A stretch of DNA of 58,932 nt from Halomonas cerina (GTDB lineage Bacteria; Pseudomonadota; Gammaproteobacteria; Pseudomonadales; Halomonadaceae), in NCBI RefSeq assembly GCF_014192215.1, contig NZ_JACHXP010000022.1, forward strand, positions 1 to 58,932, in the 5' to 3' direction. Positions 7,566 through 15,345 of the stretch are shown here, one piece after another. Below the pieces are notes generated by a model that was given only the letters and a program-made list of their open reading frames with translations, had not been told where the DNA came from and searched no databases. Position 1 is the stretch's first letter; every line of letters starts with the position of its first letter. Both the position numbers and the translations under genes were made by a program.

Positions 7566-9575
7566 TCAGTGACCGGGGTGCACCGAACCGTTGAGGGCAT
7601 GGTGCTGGCTCCATTTGGCCAGCAGCACGCCAGGCACCAGGGCGGTCAGCGAGATGCCGAGCAGTTCGAGCTGAGTGAGCGGGACCATGCCGCCACCGGG
7701 CAGGGCCAGGGTCAGGCCCGAGAGCAGCACCAATCCGCGGATCACTGCCTCCTGGATAACACCATGGCCCAGACGCCCGACCCAGATCAGGTAGCCCTGC
7801 ATGGCCGAGGCGAACAGCACGATGCCCACCAGGGCCTGGACGAACACCAGCAGGATCTGCAGCGGCGCGCCCTGCATGATCAAGGCGGGATTGAGCACGA
7901 ACAGGAAGGGAATGAAGTAGATCACGCTGCCCAGGCGCATGGCCTGCAGTCCCGTGGCCATCGGCCGAGCTCCGGCCACGGTGGCGGCGGCGAAGGCGCC
8001 CAGCGCCACCGGCGGGGTGATGAAGCTGAGCATGCCCCAGTAGAGAATGAACATGTGCACGGCCATGGGATCGAGGCCGCCACCCTGGATCAGGGCCGGC
8101 GCCAGGGCCACGGCCAGGAAGATATAAGCGGCGGTCACGGTCATGCCGATACCCAGCACGAAGCTGGTCAGGGCGCCCATGATCAGCAGCATCGGCACGC
8201 TGCCCCCCGCCAGATGGATGAAGTCGTTAGCGATGGTGCCGGACAGGCCGGTCATCGACAGCGAGCCCACCAGCATGCCGACCCCGGCAAGGATGGCGAC
8301 CAGTTCGGCGAACAGCCTGGCGGCACCCGACAGCGTCTCACCCACATCCTTCCACCGCCAGCGGTTGTGCTTGGAGAGCTGGTTGAGGATCAGCAGCAGG
8401 GCGGTGGCATAGAAGGGCGCGACGGCTTCGCGTTGCATGACCAGCAGCATCCATACCAGCAGGGCGAAGACGAAGATGAAGTACCAGCCCTCCTTGAGGG
8501 TAGCCTTCAGTGAGGGCAGGTCCACGCTGGGCAGCCCCTTGATCTCGTGCCGGGCGGCATAGGCGTCGATCTGGATGAACAGCCCCAGGAAGTAGAGGAC
8601 CGACGGGATCACCGCGGCCAGCGCCACGGCGGCATAGGGCACGTCGAGGAACATGGCCATGACGAAGGCGGTAGCGCCCATGACCGGGGGCATCAAGACG
8701 CCGCCGGTGGAGGCGCAGGCCTCGACGCCGCCGGCAAAGGAGCGCCCCATGCCGATGCGGCGCATGGCGGGAATCGACAGCACCCCGGTGGTCAGCACAT
8801 TGCTGATCACGCTGCCGCTCATCGAGCCCATCAGGCCGCTGGAAAAGATCGAGACCTTGGCCGGGCCACCCCGCACATGGCCGAGCAGGGCGAAGGCCAG
8901 GTTGATGAAGAACTTGCCGCCGCCGCTTTTCTGTAGCACCACCCCGAATACCAAAAAGCCGATTACCAAGCCGGCGAAGGCCTGCAGCGGCACACCCATG
9001 ATGCTCTCGGTGCTCATGGTGTGGTACATGGCCGTCTCCTCGAGGGAGGAGGGGAAGGCCTGGATCGGCCCCGGCATCACATCGGCCACCAGCGGGTAGA
9101 GCGAGAAGGCGGTGACGATCACCGCGATGGGCCAGCCGCCGGCACGCCTGGCGGCTTCGATGATCAGTAGCCAGTAGGCGTAGCTGACCCAGATGGCGGT
9201 GTCCGGCGCGGCGAAGGCCCAGCCGCGCTCGAGGATGGCGTCGGCGTTATAGACGAAATAGCCGCCGATGATCAACGTCACGGCGCTGAGCAGGTAGTCG
9301 TACCAGGGAATGGCATGCCAGGCGGAGGGCCGGAACGGCCAGAGCAGATAGACCAGCGGCAGCAGCAGGGCCACTACCGCATAGTAGAACTGGGTTTCGA
9401 GGCCCGTGACGATGTTTAGCCAGCCGAGATTGAACAGGTAGTCCAGGGTCATCAGCAGCAGCACGACCGTGACGGCACCCGGAATCCATGCCAGGCCGGA
9501 CGGCAGCGGGCGAGTCTGGCTGATCTGTTCCCTGGCCTGCTGCGCAGAGCCGTCTTGTGTTTTTGCTTGGGTCAT
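7566..9575 (-). CDS. TRAP transporter fused permease subunit (small and large permease in one chain)
   Basis: This is the membrane component of a tripartite ATP-independent periplasmic importer of the TAXI class, in which the small 4-helix and large 12-helix permeases are fused. The 669 residues are largely hydrophobic helices from about residue 30 to the end. Family segments are visible, for example SGSVISNVLTTGVLSIPAMRRIG, ASTGGVLMPPVMGATAFVMA and GMLSFITPPVALGAFAAA, as in DctM-type proteins. It follows the solute receptor gene by about 75 bases in the same direction and is closed by a terminator. Import is driven by the Na+ or H+ gradient in this family. The substrate is unknown; TAXI systems commonly carry organic acids. 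Confidence 0.92.
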   Translation of the reverse strand: MTQAKTQDGSAQQAREQISQTRPLPSGLAWIPGAVTVVLLLMTLDYLFNLGWLNIVTGLETQFYYAVVALLLPLVYLLWPFRPSAWHAIPWYDYLLSAVTLIIGGYFVYNADAILERGWAFAAPDTAIWVSYAYWLLIIEAARRAGGWPIAVIVTAFSLYPLVADVMPGPIQAFPSSLEETAMYHTMSTESIMGVPLQAFAGLVIGFLVFGVVLQKSGGGKFFINLAFALLGHVRGGPAKVSIFSSGLMGSMSGSVISNVLTTGVLSIPAMRRIGMGRSFAGGVEACASTGGVLMPPVMGATAFVMAMFLDVPYAAVALAAVIPSVLYFLGLFIQIDAYAARHEIKGLPSVDLPSLKATLKEGWYFIFVFALLVWMLLVMQREAVAPFYATALLLILNQLSKHNRWRWKDVGETLSGAARLFAELVAILAGVGMLVGSLSMTGLSGTIANDFIHLAGGSVPMLLIMGALTSFVLGIGMTVTAAYIFLAVALAPALIQGGGLDPMAVHMFILYWGMLSFITPPVALGAFAAATVAGARPMATGLQAMRLGSVIYFIPFLFVLNPALIMQGAPLQILLVFVQALVGIVLFASAMQGYLIWVGRLGHGVIQEAVIRGLVLLSGLTLALPGGGMVPLTQLELLGISLTALVPGVLLAKWSQHHALNGSVHPGH

Positions 9576-9649
9576 ATCGGGGTCCAGGGCGTTGAAGCAG
9601 GGCGTTCAGGAAGGAGGGGAGCGGGGCGACCTGGGCCACCCCGCCGCAG

Positions 9650-10813
9650 TCATTCGAAGATGGGGTCGAAGCCGGCCTCGGTCAGGGCCTCGGCCCGGGC
9701 CGTCATCCAAGCCTCGCGGAAGGCGTCCTCTTCCTCGGGCACCTCGCCGGACATGAACTGCTCCCAGGTATCGAGGAGGAGGTTCTGGCGCTTGACCAGA
9801 CGGTCCTGATGGACCTGCATCTCCTCGGTCCAGACGTCGATCTCCTGGTAGTAGTCGACCACGGCATCATGGAAGGGGATGACCCAGGTCAGGTCCTGGT
9901 GCTCCAGCGCATACCCCTTCGCGCCGGGTGCCGCATCCTTGTAGTCGTCGTGGTGTTCCTGAAGGGCCTTGATCAGGCCGTAGGCGACCTTGTCGTCGAG
10001 ATCCTGGTTGGCGACCACGATGGGGTAGGGATAGCTGGCGCTGGGCAACGGGTTGTCGGCGCTGATGCCGCCGGCACCGGAGGTGACCTCATGAGGGCGG
10101 AAATAGGGCGCGATCGCCCTCATGCGCTCCCAGGCCTCGGTATCGTTCGGGTCGAGTACCGGCCAGCTGATCCCCCGCGGGCTGCTGGCGAGCTGCTGGG
10201 CCGGGGGCGTGACCGTGGTGGTGAAGGACGCATCGACGTCGCCGGCGATGATGCCGTCGAAGGAGCGGCCATAGCCCGGGTAGTCGACCCGCTCCACGTC
10301 ATCCCAAGTCAGCCCGCCGAAGGCCAGGTAGGCTTCGGTGCCCTTGTTGAGGGCGTCGTCGCCGCGGATATAGGCGACGCGCTTGCCCTTGAGATCGGCG
10401 GGCGTCTCGACATCCAGGTCGCCGGCCACCGCCAGGGAGAGGCCGAAGGAGGCCGTGGAGGTGGTGATCACCCTCAGCGGCTGGGGCCCCCAGTCGGGAT
10501 GGGCAAACATCATCACGCCCTCGGCGCCGTAGTAGCTGGCGATGCCGCAGGCGCAGAGGTCGACACGCCCCTGCTTGAGCGGGGTCATGCGCGAGACATC
10601 GTTATCGCCCGGCAGGATGCGCACCGAGGTGCCGTACTCGGACTGCAGCATGCCCCCGATGGCCACGGCCTGGGCATAGCCGCTGGAACCGGTGCCATAG
10701 GCGGTCCACGCCATGGTGTTAGGTAGTTCCACCTCCTTGGCGATGGCGGCCCCCGAGAGGGAAAGGCCGACGGGCAGGGTGGCGAGCAGTAGCGAACGAG
10801 CTAGACGGTGCAT
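9650..10813 (-). CDS. TAXI-family TRAP transporter solute-binding protein
   Basis: This is the periplasmic receptor that captures the solute and delivers it to the fused permease encoded next. The 387-residue product starts with a signal peptide (MHRLARSLLLATLPVGLSLS, cleavage after GAAIA). The mature part has TAXI features such as YGTGSSGYAQAVAIGGML, VRILPGDNDVSRMTPLKQG and DLKGKRVAYIRGDDALNKG. An in-frame ATG at 10831 would add six residues, but AAAGGAG lies at the right distance only from the ATG at 10813, which also gives a normal signal peptide. Expression is probably driven by the promoter at 10883-10912. Confidence 0.93.
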   Translation of the reverse strand: MHRLARSLLLATLPVGLSLSGAAIAKEVELPNTMAWTAYGTGSSGYAQAVAIGGMLQSEYGTSVRILPGDNDVSRMTPLKQGRVDLCACGIASYYGAEGVMMFAHPDWGPQPLRVITTSTASFGLSLAVAGDLDVETPADLKGKRVAYIRGDDALNKGTEAYLAFGGLTWDDVERVDYPGYGRSFDGIIAGDVDASFTTTVTPPAQQLASSPRGISWPVLDPNDTEAWERMRAIAPYFRPHEVTSGAGGISADNPLPSASYPYPIVVANQDLDDKVAYGLIKALQEHHDDYKDAAPGAKGYALEHQDLTWVIPFHDAVVDYYQEIDVWTEEMQVHQDRLVKRQNLLLDTWEQFMSGEVPEEEDAFREAWMTARAEALTEAGFDPIFE

Positions 10814-10849
10814 CTTCGACTCCTTTGGCATATGGCGCCTTTTTGTTTT

Positions 10850-10860
10850 GCTATGCGGTA
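10850..10860 (-). promoter_or_regulatory. Shared operator-like box GCTATGCGGTA
   Basis: It matches the box at 7414-7424 with one change, in the same orientation toward its gene, 37-47 bases before the receptor start and downstream of the promoter. The position suits repression. Co-regulation of importer and acyl-CoA operon is inferred. Confidence 0.5.
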
Positions 10861-10882
10861 TTTGATTTCACGCTTCACGGCG

Positions 10883-10912
10883 ATAATAGGGAGTGCATCG
10901 TTGCACTGTCAA
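10883..10912 (-). promoter_or_regulatory. Near-consensus sigma-70 promoter of the TAXI-TRAP operon
   Basis: On the minus strand TTGACA (10912-10907), an 18-bp spacer and TATTAT (10888-10883) form a near-consensus promoter. The spacer contains a perfect dyad GTGCA-N4-TGCAC (10893-10906), a likely repressor or activator site. Confidence 0.75.
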
Positions 10913-11115
10913 GACGCAACGCTTCGTAGGCAGGGCAAGGACGTCGGTGGCCGTGATGGCGAACGGTGATGAGGCCCCATGGTTGACGCAAGGAGCGGAC
11001 ACCAATCGATGCCGCCATCCCGTAGAGGGTTGGACTATTGTCTACCGATCCGGCGATGGTCCATGCCAAGCGCATGCCGGCGCGGCTCGACGCGATGCGG
11101 GAGGCGCATGAGCGG

Positions 11116-11397
11116 TCACAGGATCTCCCGGGTCGCCTCCATCACCCGCCCATCCACGGTGCGCTGCACTTTGTTCTCGATCTCGCTGCACAGCGACTCG
11201 ACTTCCGGGACCCTTAGCCCCGCGACCACGAAGGTCCACTCGCTGGACTCCAGACGGTCGCGCTGGTCGCTCTCGCAGACCGCCACCGCCGGGTTGCGGC
11301 CGTAGCGTTGGTGCATGCCGCGCATCCGCTGGCGCTTCTCCTTGAGGGAGGCGCAGCCGGGAAGGGAGATCCGCAGGGTGAGAATGCCGATGTTCAT
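11116..11397 (-). CDS. DUF503 domain-containing protein (YlxP-like)
   Basis: The 93-residue product matches the small DUF503 family. The conserved opening MNIGILTLRISLPGCASLKEKR includes the SLKEKR word that marks the family, followed by a variable middle and WTFVVAGLRVPEVESLC, the second strand-helix unit. The function of DUF503 proteins is not established; the Bacillus member YlxP lies in the nusA-infB region. Here it stands alone behind a methyltransferase gene on the same strand (70 bases apart), not in that context. Confidence 0.8.
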   Translation of the reverse strand: MNIGILTLRISLPGCASLKEKRQRMRGMHQRYGRNPAVAVCESDQRDRLESSEWTFVVAGLRVPEVESLCSEIENKVQRTVDGRVMEATREIL

Positions 11398-11467
11398 GAC
11401 GGCTCCTGGTGGCTGGGTGCATGATCCTGCCGGGTTCGGATGGCCGGCCCCGGGTCTCTCGCGACGA

Positions 11468-12307
11468 TTAGCATTCGCGTTTCGTTCCGAACCCGATATT
11501 GACTCGGCTGGTCAGCACCGCGGTGGCGTCGTTCCCGGCGCGTGCCTGGATCCGGGCCTCCAGCTCCTCGAGGACCCGGGCCTGTTGCTGCTGCGAGAGG
11601 TCGGCGACCAGCTGGCCGAGGATAGGGTTGCTGTTCATCAGCCAGTCCCACAGCGCCTGGCCCGAGGCGAAGGCCATGGTCTCGGTGACCCGCTCCACCC
11701 GGACGTCTCTCAGGCCGGTGGTGATGAGCCGGTGACGCAACTTGTTGGGTCGTGCGAGCTGGAATGGCAGCGGTGGTGGGTCCCGGGGGAGGTCGGGGAA
11801 TTCGGGCACCGCGGCCTGGATGGCGTCCATCATGAAGCGAATGACGTCGACCTCCTCGGGCAGCCCTAGGGTGATCACCACCACCGTGCCGCCCGGCTTG
11901 GTGACGCGCACCATCTCGGTGAGTCCCGCCGTTAGATCGGGGAAGAGCATGACGCCGTACTGCGACCCCGTCATGTCGAAGGCGTCGTCGTTCAGCTGTA
12001 GGGCGCAGCCATTCATGACCCGGGCCTGAAGGTTATCGTAGCCCTCTTGCCGGGCCCGAGCCCTGAGCCGCTCGACCATGGCGGGGGAGATGTCGATGGC
12101 GGTGACCCGGGCGCCCAGGCGTGCCGCCGGCAGGCTCAAGGCACCGGTGCCGCAGGCCACGTCGAGGAACGACATGCCCCTGGTCAGGCCGGCCCGGCGC
12201 AGGGCCTCGTGCCCCAGCCACAGGTGCGTGGGCGTGACGATCCGGTCATAGCCCGCCGCGAGGCTGCTCCAGGCATCGCGGATCGGGTCGAGGTCGAGAA
12301 TGGGCAT
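11468..12307 (-). CDS. Class I SAM-dependent methyltransferase
   Basis: The 279-residue protein has a Rossmann methyltransferase fold. Motif I is FLDVACGTGALSLPAARLGA (about residues 47-66), followed by VTAIDISPAMVERLRARA as motif II. Motif III surrounds AFDMTGSQYGVMLFPDL, and VTKPGGTVVVITLG matches the motif after helix E. This arrangement is common in UbiE/Coq5-like and other small-molecule methyltransferases. The C-terminal 100 residues are mainly helical with no family signature that I recognise. No partner genes indicate a substrate. Confidence 0.85.
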   Translation of the reverse strand: MPILDLDPIRDAWSSLAAGYDRIVTPTHLWLGHEALRRAGLTRGMSFLDVACGTGALSLPAARLGARVTAIDISPAMVERLRARARQEGYDNLQARVMNGCALQLNDDAFDMTGSQYGVMLFPDLTAGLTEMVRVTKPGGTVVVITLGLPEEVDVIRFMMDAIQAAVPEFPDLPRDPPPLPFQLARPNKLRHRLITTGLRDVRVERVTETMAFASGQALWDWLMNSNPILGQLVADLSQQQQARVLEELEARIQARAGNDATAVLTSRVNIGFGTKREC

Positions 12308-12496
12308 GGCTATCCCCCTGAGAGTCGGACCAGGTGCCGCCCACCACCAGGCTGCTCACTGGCTCGTCACTTTCATTGTAGAGGGCGAACGTCGAGCGAC
12401 TGGCGTGAAGCGCCTAACAAAAACGCGAGCAGAACCACGAGCCCTCGGAGGTCGCCTCCATCTCGAAGACGGCATGCGGCACATAGACAGACCTCA

Positions 12497-13474
12497 TCAG
12501 GGACTCGCGGGCGGCTCGGGAGGCGTTTCGGACTGATGGTCACCGGCAAGCAGTGCCATGCGGACCATGGCACTGGGAGCGGTGTCGCTCTGGTGGACGG
12601 TCTCGACCCGGAAGCCGAGGCGTTCATAGAGCTGGCGGGCGCTGGTGTTGTCGGCGTGCACCTCCAGCCAGAGCCGACGGAACCCCAGGGTGTCGAAGCA
12701 CAGGCGGATGATCGCCTCGACCGCACGCCGGCCGATGCCTTCTCCCTTGCGGGTGATCACGATACGCCGCAGAAGCATGTCGCGTTCCGCACTGGTCAGG
12801 CCCTGGAGGATCACGTACCCCACGGGCTCGGCCTCGTCGTCCTCGATGATCAGGTGGGAGCAGTCCTCGCGGTCGATGCAGGCCAGGTGGTCGGCCCGGG
12901 ACCAGAGTTCGATGTTACGGCGGTTTTCCGGCGCCGACTCGGCGGTGCAGACGAAGGCGAAATCGCTTGGCTGGGTGGGGCGGAGATGCACGCCGGGCGC
13001 CTCGAGCACGTCGCTGTGTGTTTGCGCCTCGCGACGTGACAGCTGGTTTGGTTTGGCGTCCCGATGTCCCTGGCGGCCGAAGGGGCGGGGGCGGATCCAG
13101 ATCCAGCTGAGCAGGACGAGGCCACCGAACAGGGTGTAGACGAGGAGGAACAGCCAGGCGGGGGCTTGATAGTACAGCAGCCGATGCAGCCAGTAGGCGA
13201 TGAAGGAGTCGGTGTACACGACGTCCCCCGCCTTCTCCCGCAGTGCCATCTCCCAGGCGGTGAGAGGGCAGAGGGCGCCCAGCCAGGCCTGCAGCACCAC
13301 GACCCCGATCGCCACCAGATGGGTGAGGCGGAACCAGGGGTTGCGCACCCACTGCCAGGCGCGACGCTTGCCGATCAGCGTCAGCGCCAGTCCCAAGATC
13401 ACGAACACCACGAAGGCCGCGTGGACCATCAGGATGGCGTCCGCCGCCAGGGAGTAGAGCAGGCGAGGTTCCAT
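12497..13474 (-). CDS. DUF2784 membrane domain fused to a GNAT acetyltransferase
   Basis: Residues 1-130 of this 325-residue protein are a DUF2784 membrane module with about four hydrophobic helices (DAILMVHAAFVVFVILGLAL, LTHLVAIGVVVLQAWLGALC, CPLTAWEMALR, WLFLLVYTLFGGLVLLSW). Residues 165-310 are a GNAT N-acetyltransferase domain with the acetyl-CoA loop RKGEGIGRRAVEAII and the C-terminal ADNTSARQLYERLGF. A charged linker joins them (RPRPFGRQGHRDAKPNQ). No stop or frameshift is seen between the parts, and both are usually separate proteins. The acetyltransferase would face the cytoplasm, tethered to the inner membrane. Substrate unknown. Confidence 0.85.
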   Translation of the reverse strand: MEPRLLYSLAADAILMVHAAFVVFVILGLALTLIGKRRAWQWVRNPWFRLTHLVAIGVVVLQAWLGALCPLTAWEMALREKAGDVVYTDSFIAYWLHRLLYYQAPAWLFLLVYTLFGGLVLLSWIWIRPRPFGRQGHRDAKPNQLSRREAQTHSDVLEAPGVHLRPTQPSDFAFVCTAESAPENRRNIELWSRADHLACIDREDCSHLIIEDDEAEPVGYVILQGLTSAERDMLLRRIVITRKGEGIGRRAVEAIIRLCFDTLGFRRLWLEVHADNTSARQLYERLGFRVETVHQSDTAPSAMVRMALLAGDHQSETPPEPPASP

Positions 13475-13579
13475 GAGGCTCCCTCAAGGCAGGCACTCGG
13501 CGGATGAACGGCTCGGTCACCAGGGCTCGATGGCAGGGGCGCCTGAAGCGGTCGCGGGCCGGATGATCCGGTTCATCAA

Positions 13580-14647
13580 CTAGCGCCCACGCATCACCCG
13601 GATCACATCGGCCATCGTCGCCAGGGCGATCTCGGCCGGCGTCTTGCTGCCCAGGTCCAGGCCGATCGGCATGCGGATGCGCCCCAGCGCCTCGTCGTCC
13701 AGACCGCCGCTGCGCCGGAGCCGCTCGGCGCGCTTCTCGGAGGTGCGTTTCGAGCCCATGACCCCGATGTAGAAGGCTTCGCCCCGCACGGCCTCGATCA
13801 TGGTCAGGTCGTCCAGGCGAGGGTCATGGGTCAGGGCCACCACCGCGGTCATCGAGTGGGCGGGATGACGCCTGAGATACTCGCTGGGCAGCTCACGCAG
13901 GCAGCGGGCGTGGCCGGGGACGAAATCGGCCCAGACCTTGGGACGGGGATCACAGATCACCACCTCGAAGCCGAGCGACTGGGCGAACTGTGCGCAGTAC
14001 TGGCTGACCGGCGAGATGCCGGCGATCAACAGCCGCGCTGCCGGGCCGACACGAATCCTTGCCTCCCGGGCAAGGAGCTCCACGCGCGAGCCCAGAGTAT
14101 CGGCCGTCGTCCACTGGCTGAAACCGGTGTCGAGCGTCACGCGACGCTCCAGCAGGGTTCCGCCCCGCAGGGCCTCGGCGTACGACTCTAGCTCGCGGGC
14201 TGCCCAGCTGTCGGCGGACCAGCGCTCGATCAGCACCTCGAGACGCCCACCGCAGGGCAGGCTCACCTGGCTGGCGTCGATCGCATCGGCGCCATCGCCA
14301 TAGGCGATGACCTGAACCGGGGCCTGCTGGATGGCCCCGGCCGCCAGGCGCGCCAGGAAGTCCTCCTCCACGCAGCCGCCCGAGAGCGAGCCGACATGCC
14401 GGCCATCGGCTCGGGTGACCAGCAGGGCGCCCGGCTCACGGGGCGCGGAGCCGAAGGTGGAGAGTACCGTGCACCACCAGAGCTCGTGCCCTTCGGCATG
14501 CCAACGTCGGGCGGCCTCGACCACTTCCAGATCCAGGGCGCGCAGGGTAGAGGAAGGCAAGAGGATCTCCAGGGTAGCTTGGGACGATTCGTATGGCTTC
14601 AGTCTGGACGCAGATTCGCCGGCTTGCCGCCCCTCATCGGCCAACAC
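13580..14647 (-). CDS. XdhC/CoxI-family molybdenum hydroxylase maturation protein
   Basis: XdhC/PaoD-type proteins bind molybdenum cofactor, promote its sulfuration and insert it into the Mo subunit. The product (up to 355 residues) has the XdhC N-terminal signature TFGSAPREPGALLVTRADG and SGGCVEEDFLARL, and a C-terminal Rossmann domain (RLLIAGISPVSQYCAQFAQS, ALTHDPRLDDLTMIEA, FYIGVMGSKRTSEKRAERL). The start is uncertain: GTG at 14647 has no good ribosome site, while TTG at 14560 has GGAG six bases upstream and gives a length closer to the family. It is the last gene of the molybdenum hydroxylase operon. Confidence 0.87.
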   Translation of the reverse strand: MLADEGRQAGESASRLKPYESSQATLEILLPSSTLRALDLEVVEAARRWHAEGHELWWCTVLSTFGSAPREPGALLVTRADGRHVGSLSGGCVEEDFLARLAAGAIQQAPVQVIAYGDGADAIDASQVSLPCGGRLEVLIERWSADSWAARELESYAEALRGGTLLERRVTLDTGFSQWTTADTLGSRVELLAREARIRVGPAARLLIAGISPVSQYCAQFAQSLGFEVVICDPRPKVWADFVPGHARCLRELPSEYLRRHPAHSMTAVVALTHDPRLDDLTMIEAVRGEAFYIGVMGSKRTSEKRAERLRRSGGLDDEALGRIRMPIGLDLGSKTPAEIALATMADVIRVMRGR

Positions 14648-14655
14648 GATGGGCG

Positions 14656-15345
14656 TCAGGAGTGGGGGCAGGCGTCCAGGGGCAGGGCAGCGGTCGCCAG
14701 GTCCGCGGCCACGTCAATATCGATGTGGATGCCGGGATCGTTGACCTCGAACTCGAGGCAGTGCGTTCGGTGGCGGGCGATGATGCTGCGCGCGCCCTCG
14801 TCGCCGACCAGGGCGGTGAGCTCATCCCAGAACGCGCGGCCGAACAGCACCGGATGCCCCGGCCGGCCCCGATGTCGGGGCCGCACGATGCGCTTCGGAG
14901 TGGCGCTGTCTCGTAGCACCCTCAGGGTATCGGGCGACAGGTAGGGCATATCGCCCAACAGTATCGCCGCGGCCGCAGCCCCGGCCAGCTCGCCGTCGGC
15001 CTTAAGGACGGCGAAGGCATCGGCGAGGCTCGCGCCGAGCCCGGCGCGGGCATGGGGCGCTCGGATGATGGGGGTGTCGGGTGCAAGTCCCAGCGCCTCG
15101 GGCTCGTCCTGGTCGCGGATCACCACGCGCAGCCGGGGAAAGGCCGCCGCAGCGTTGGCCACCGTGGCGGCCAGCAGGGGCTGGCCACCCGGCAGCCGGG
15201 CCCGGCGTTTGTCCTCGCCATCAAAGCGCCGGGACGCCCCGGCGGCCAGGATTACCGCCACCACGCGCGCGTTCGAGTTCGAGGGGCGTTCCGCTCGTGC
15301 TGACTCTTGGCGCATCGCGAGGCGTCTCTGGCGTGGCATCGTCAC
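14656..15345 (-). CDS. MobA/MocA-like molybdenum cofactor nucleotidyltransferase
   Basis: The 229-residue product is a nucleotidyltransferase of the MobA/MocA/IspD-like fold. It has AVILAAGASRRFDGEDKR (about residues 28-45), the LAAGxSxRxG-type NTP-binding motif, and AAAILLGDMPYLSPDTLRVL with the metal-binding LGDMP. MocA-type members attach CMP to molybdopterin to make the cytosine dinucleotide form used by xanthine-oxidase-family enzymes, which fits its position between the Mo subunit gene (4-bp overlap) and the XdhC gene. The final RHRGRPGHPVLFGRAFW segment is typical. A MobA (GMP) role cannot be excluded by sequence alone. Confidence 0.85.
   Translation of the reverse strand: MTMPRQRRLAMRQESARAERPSNSNARVVAVILAAGASRRFDGEDKRRARLPGGQPLLAATVANAAAAFPRLRVVIRDQDEPEALGLAPDTPIIRAPHARAGLGASLADAFAVLKADGELAGAAAAAILLGDMPYLSPDTLRVLRDSATPKRIVRPRHRGRPGHPVLFGRAFWDELTALVGDEGARSIIARHRTHCLEFEVNDPGIHIDIDVAADLATAALPLDACPHS

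Larger units (their letters stand above)
10814..11115. other. Intergenic region with the TAXI-TRAP control sites
   Basis: No credible gene is seen in these 302 bases. From the receptor start outward they hold the GCTATGCGGTA box (10850-10860) and the promoter at 10883-10912. The remaining stretch, 10920-11115, is the region downstream of the promoter-distal side and upstream of the DUF503 stop; no strong hairpin terminator is visible in it. Confidence 0.6.
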
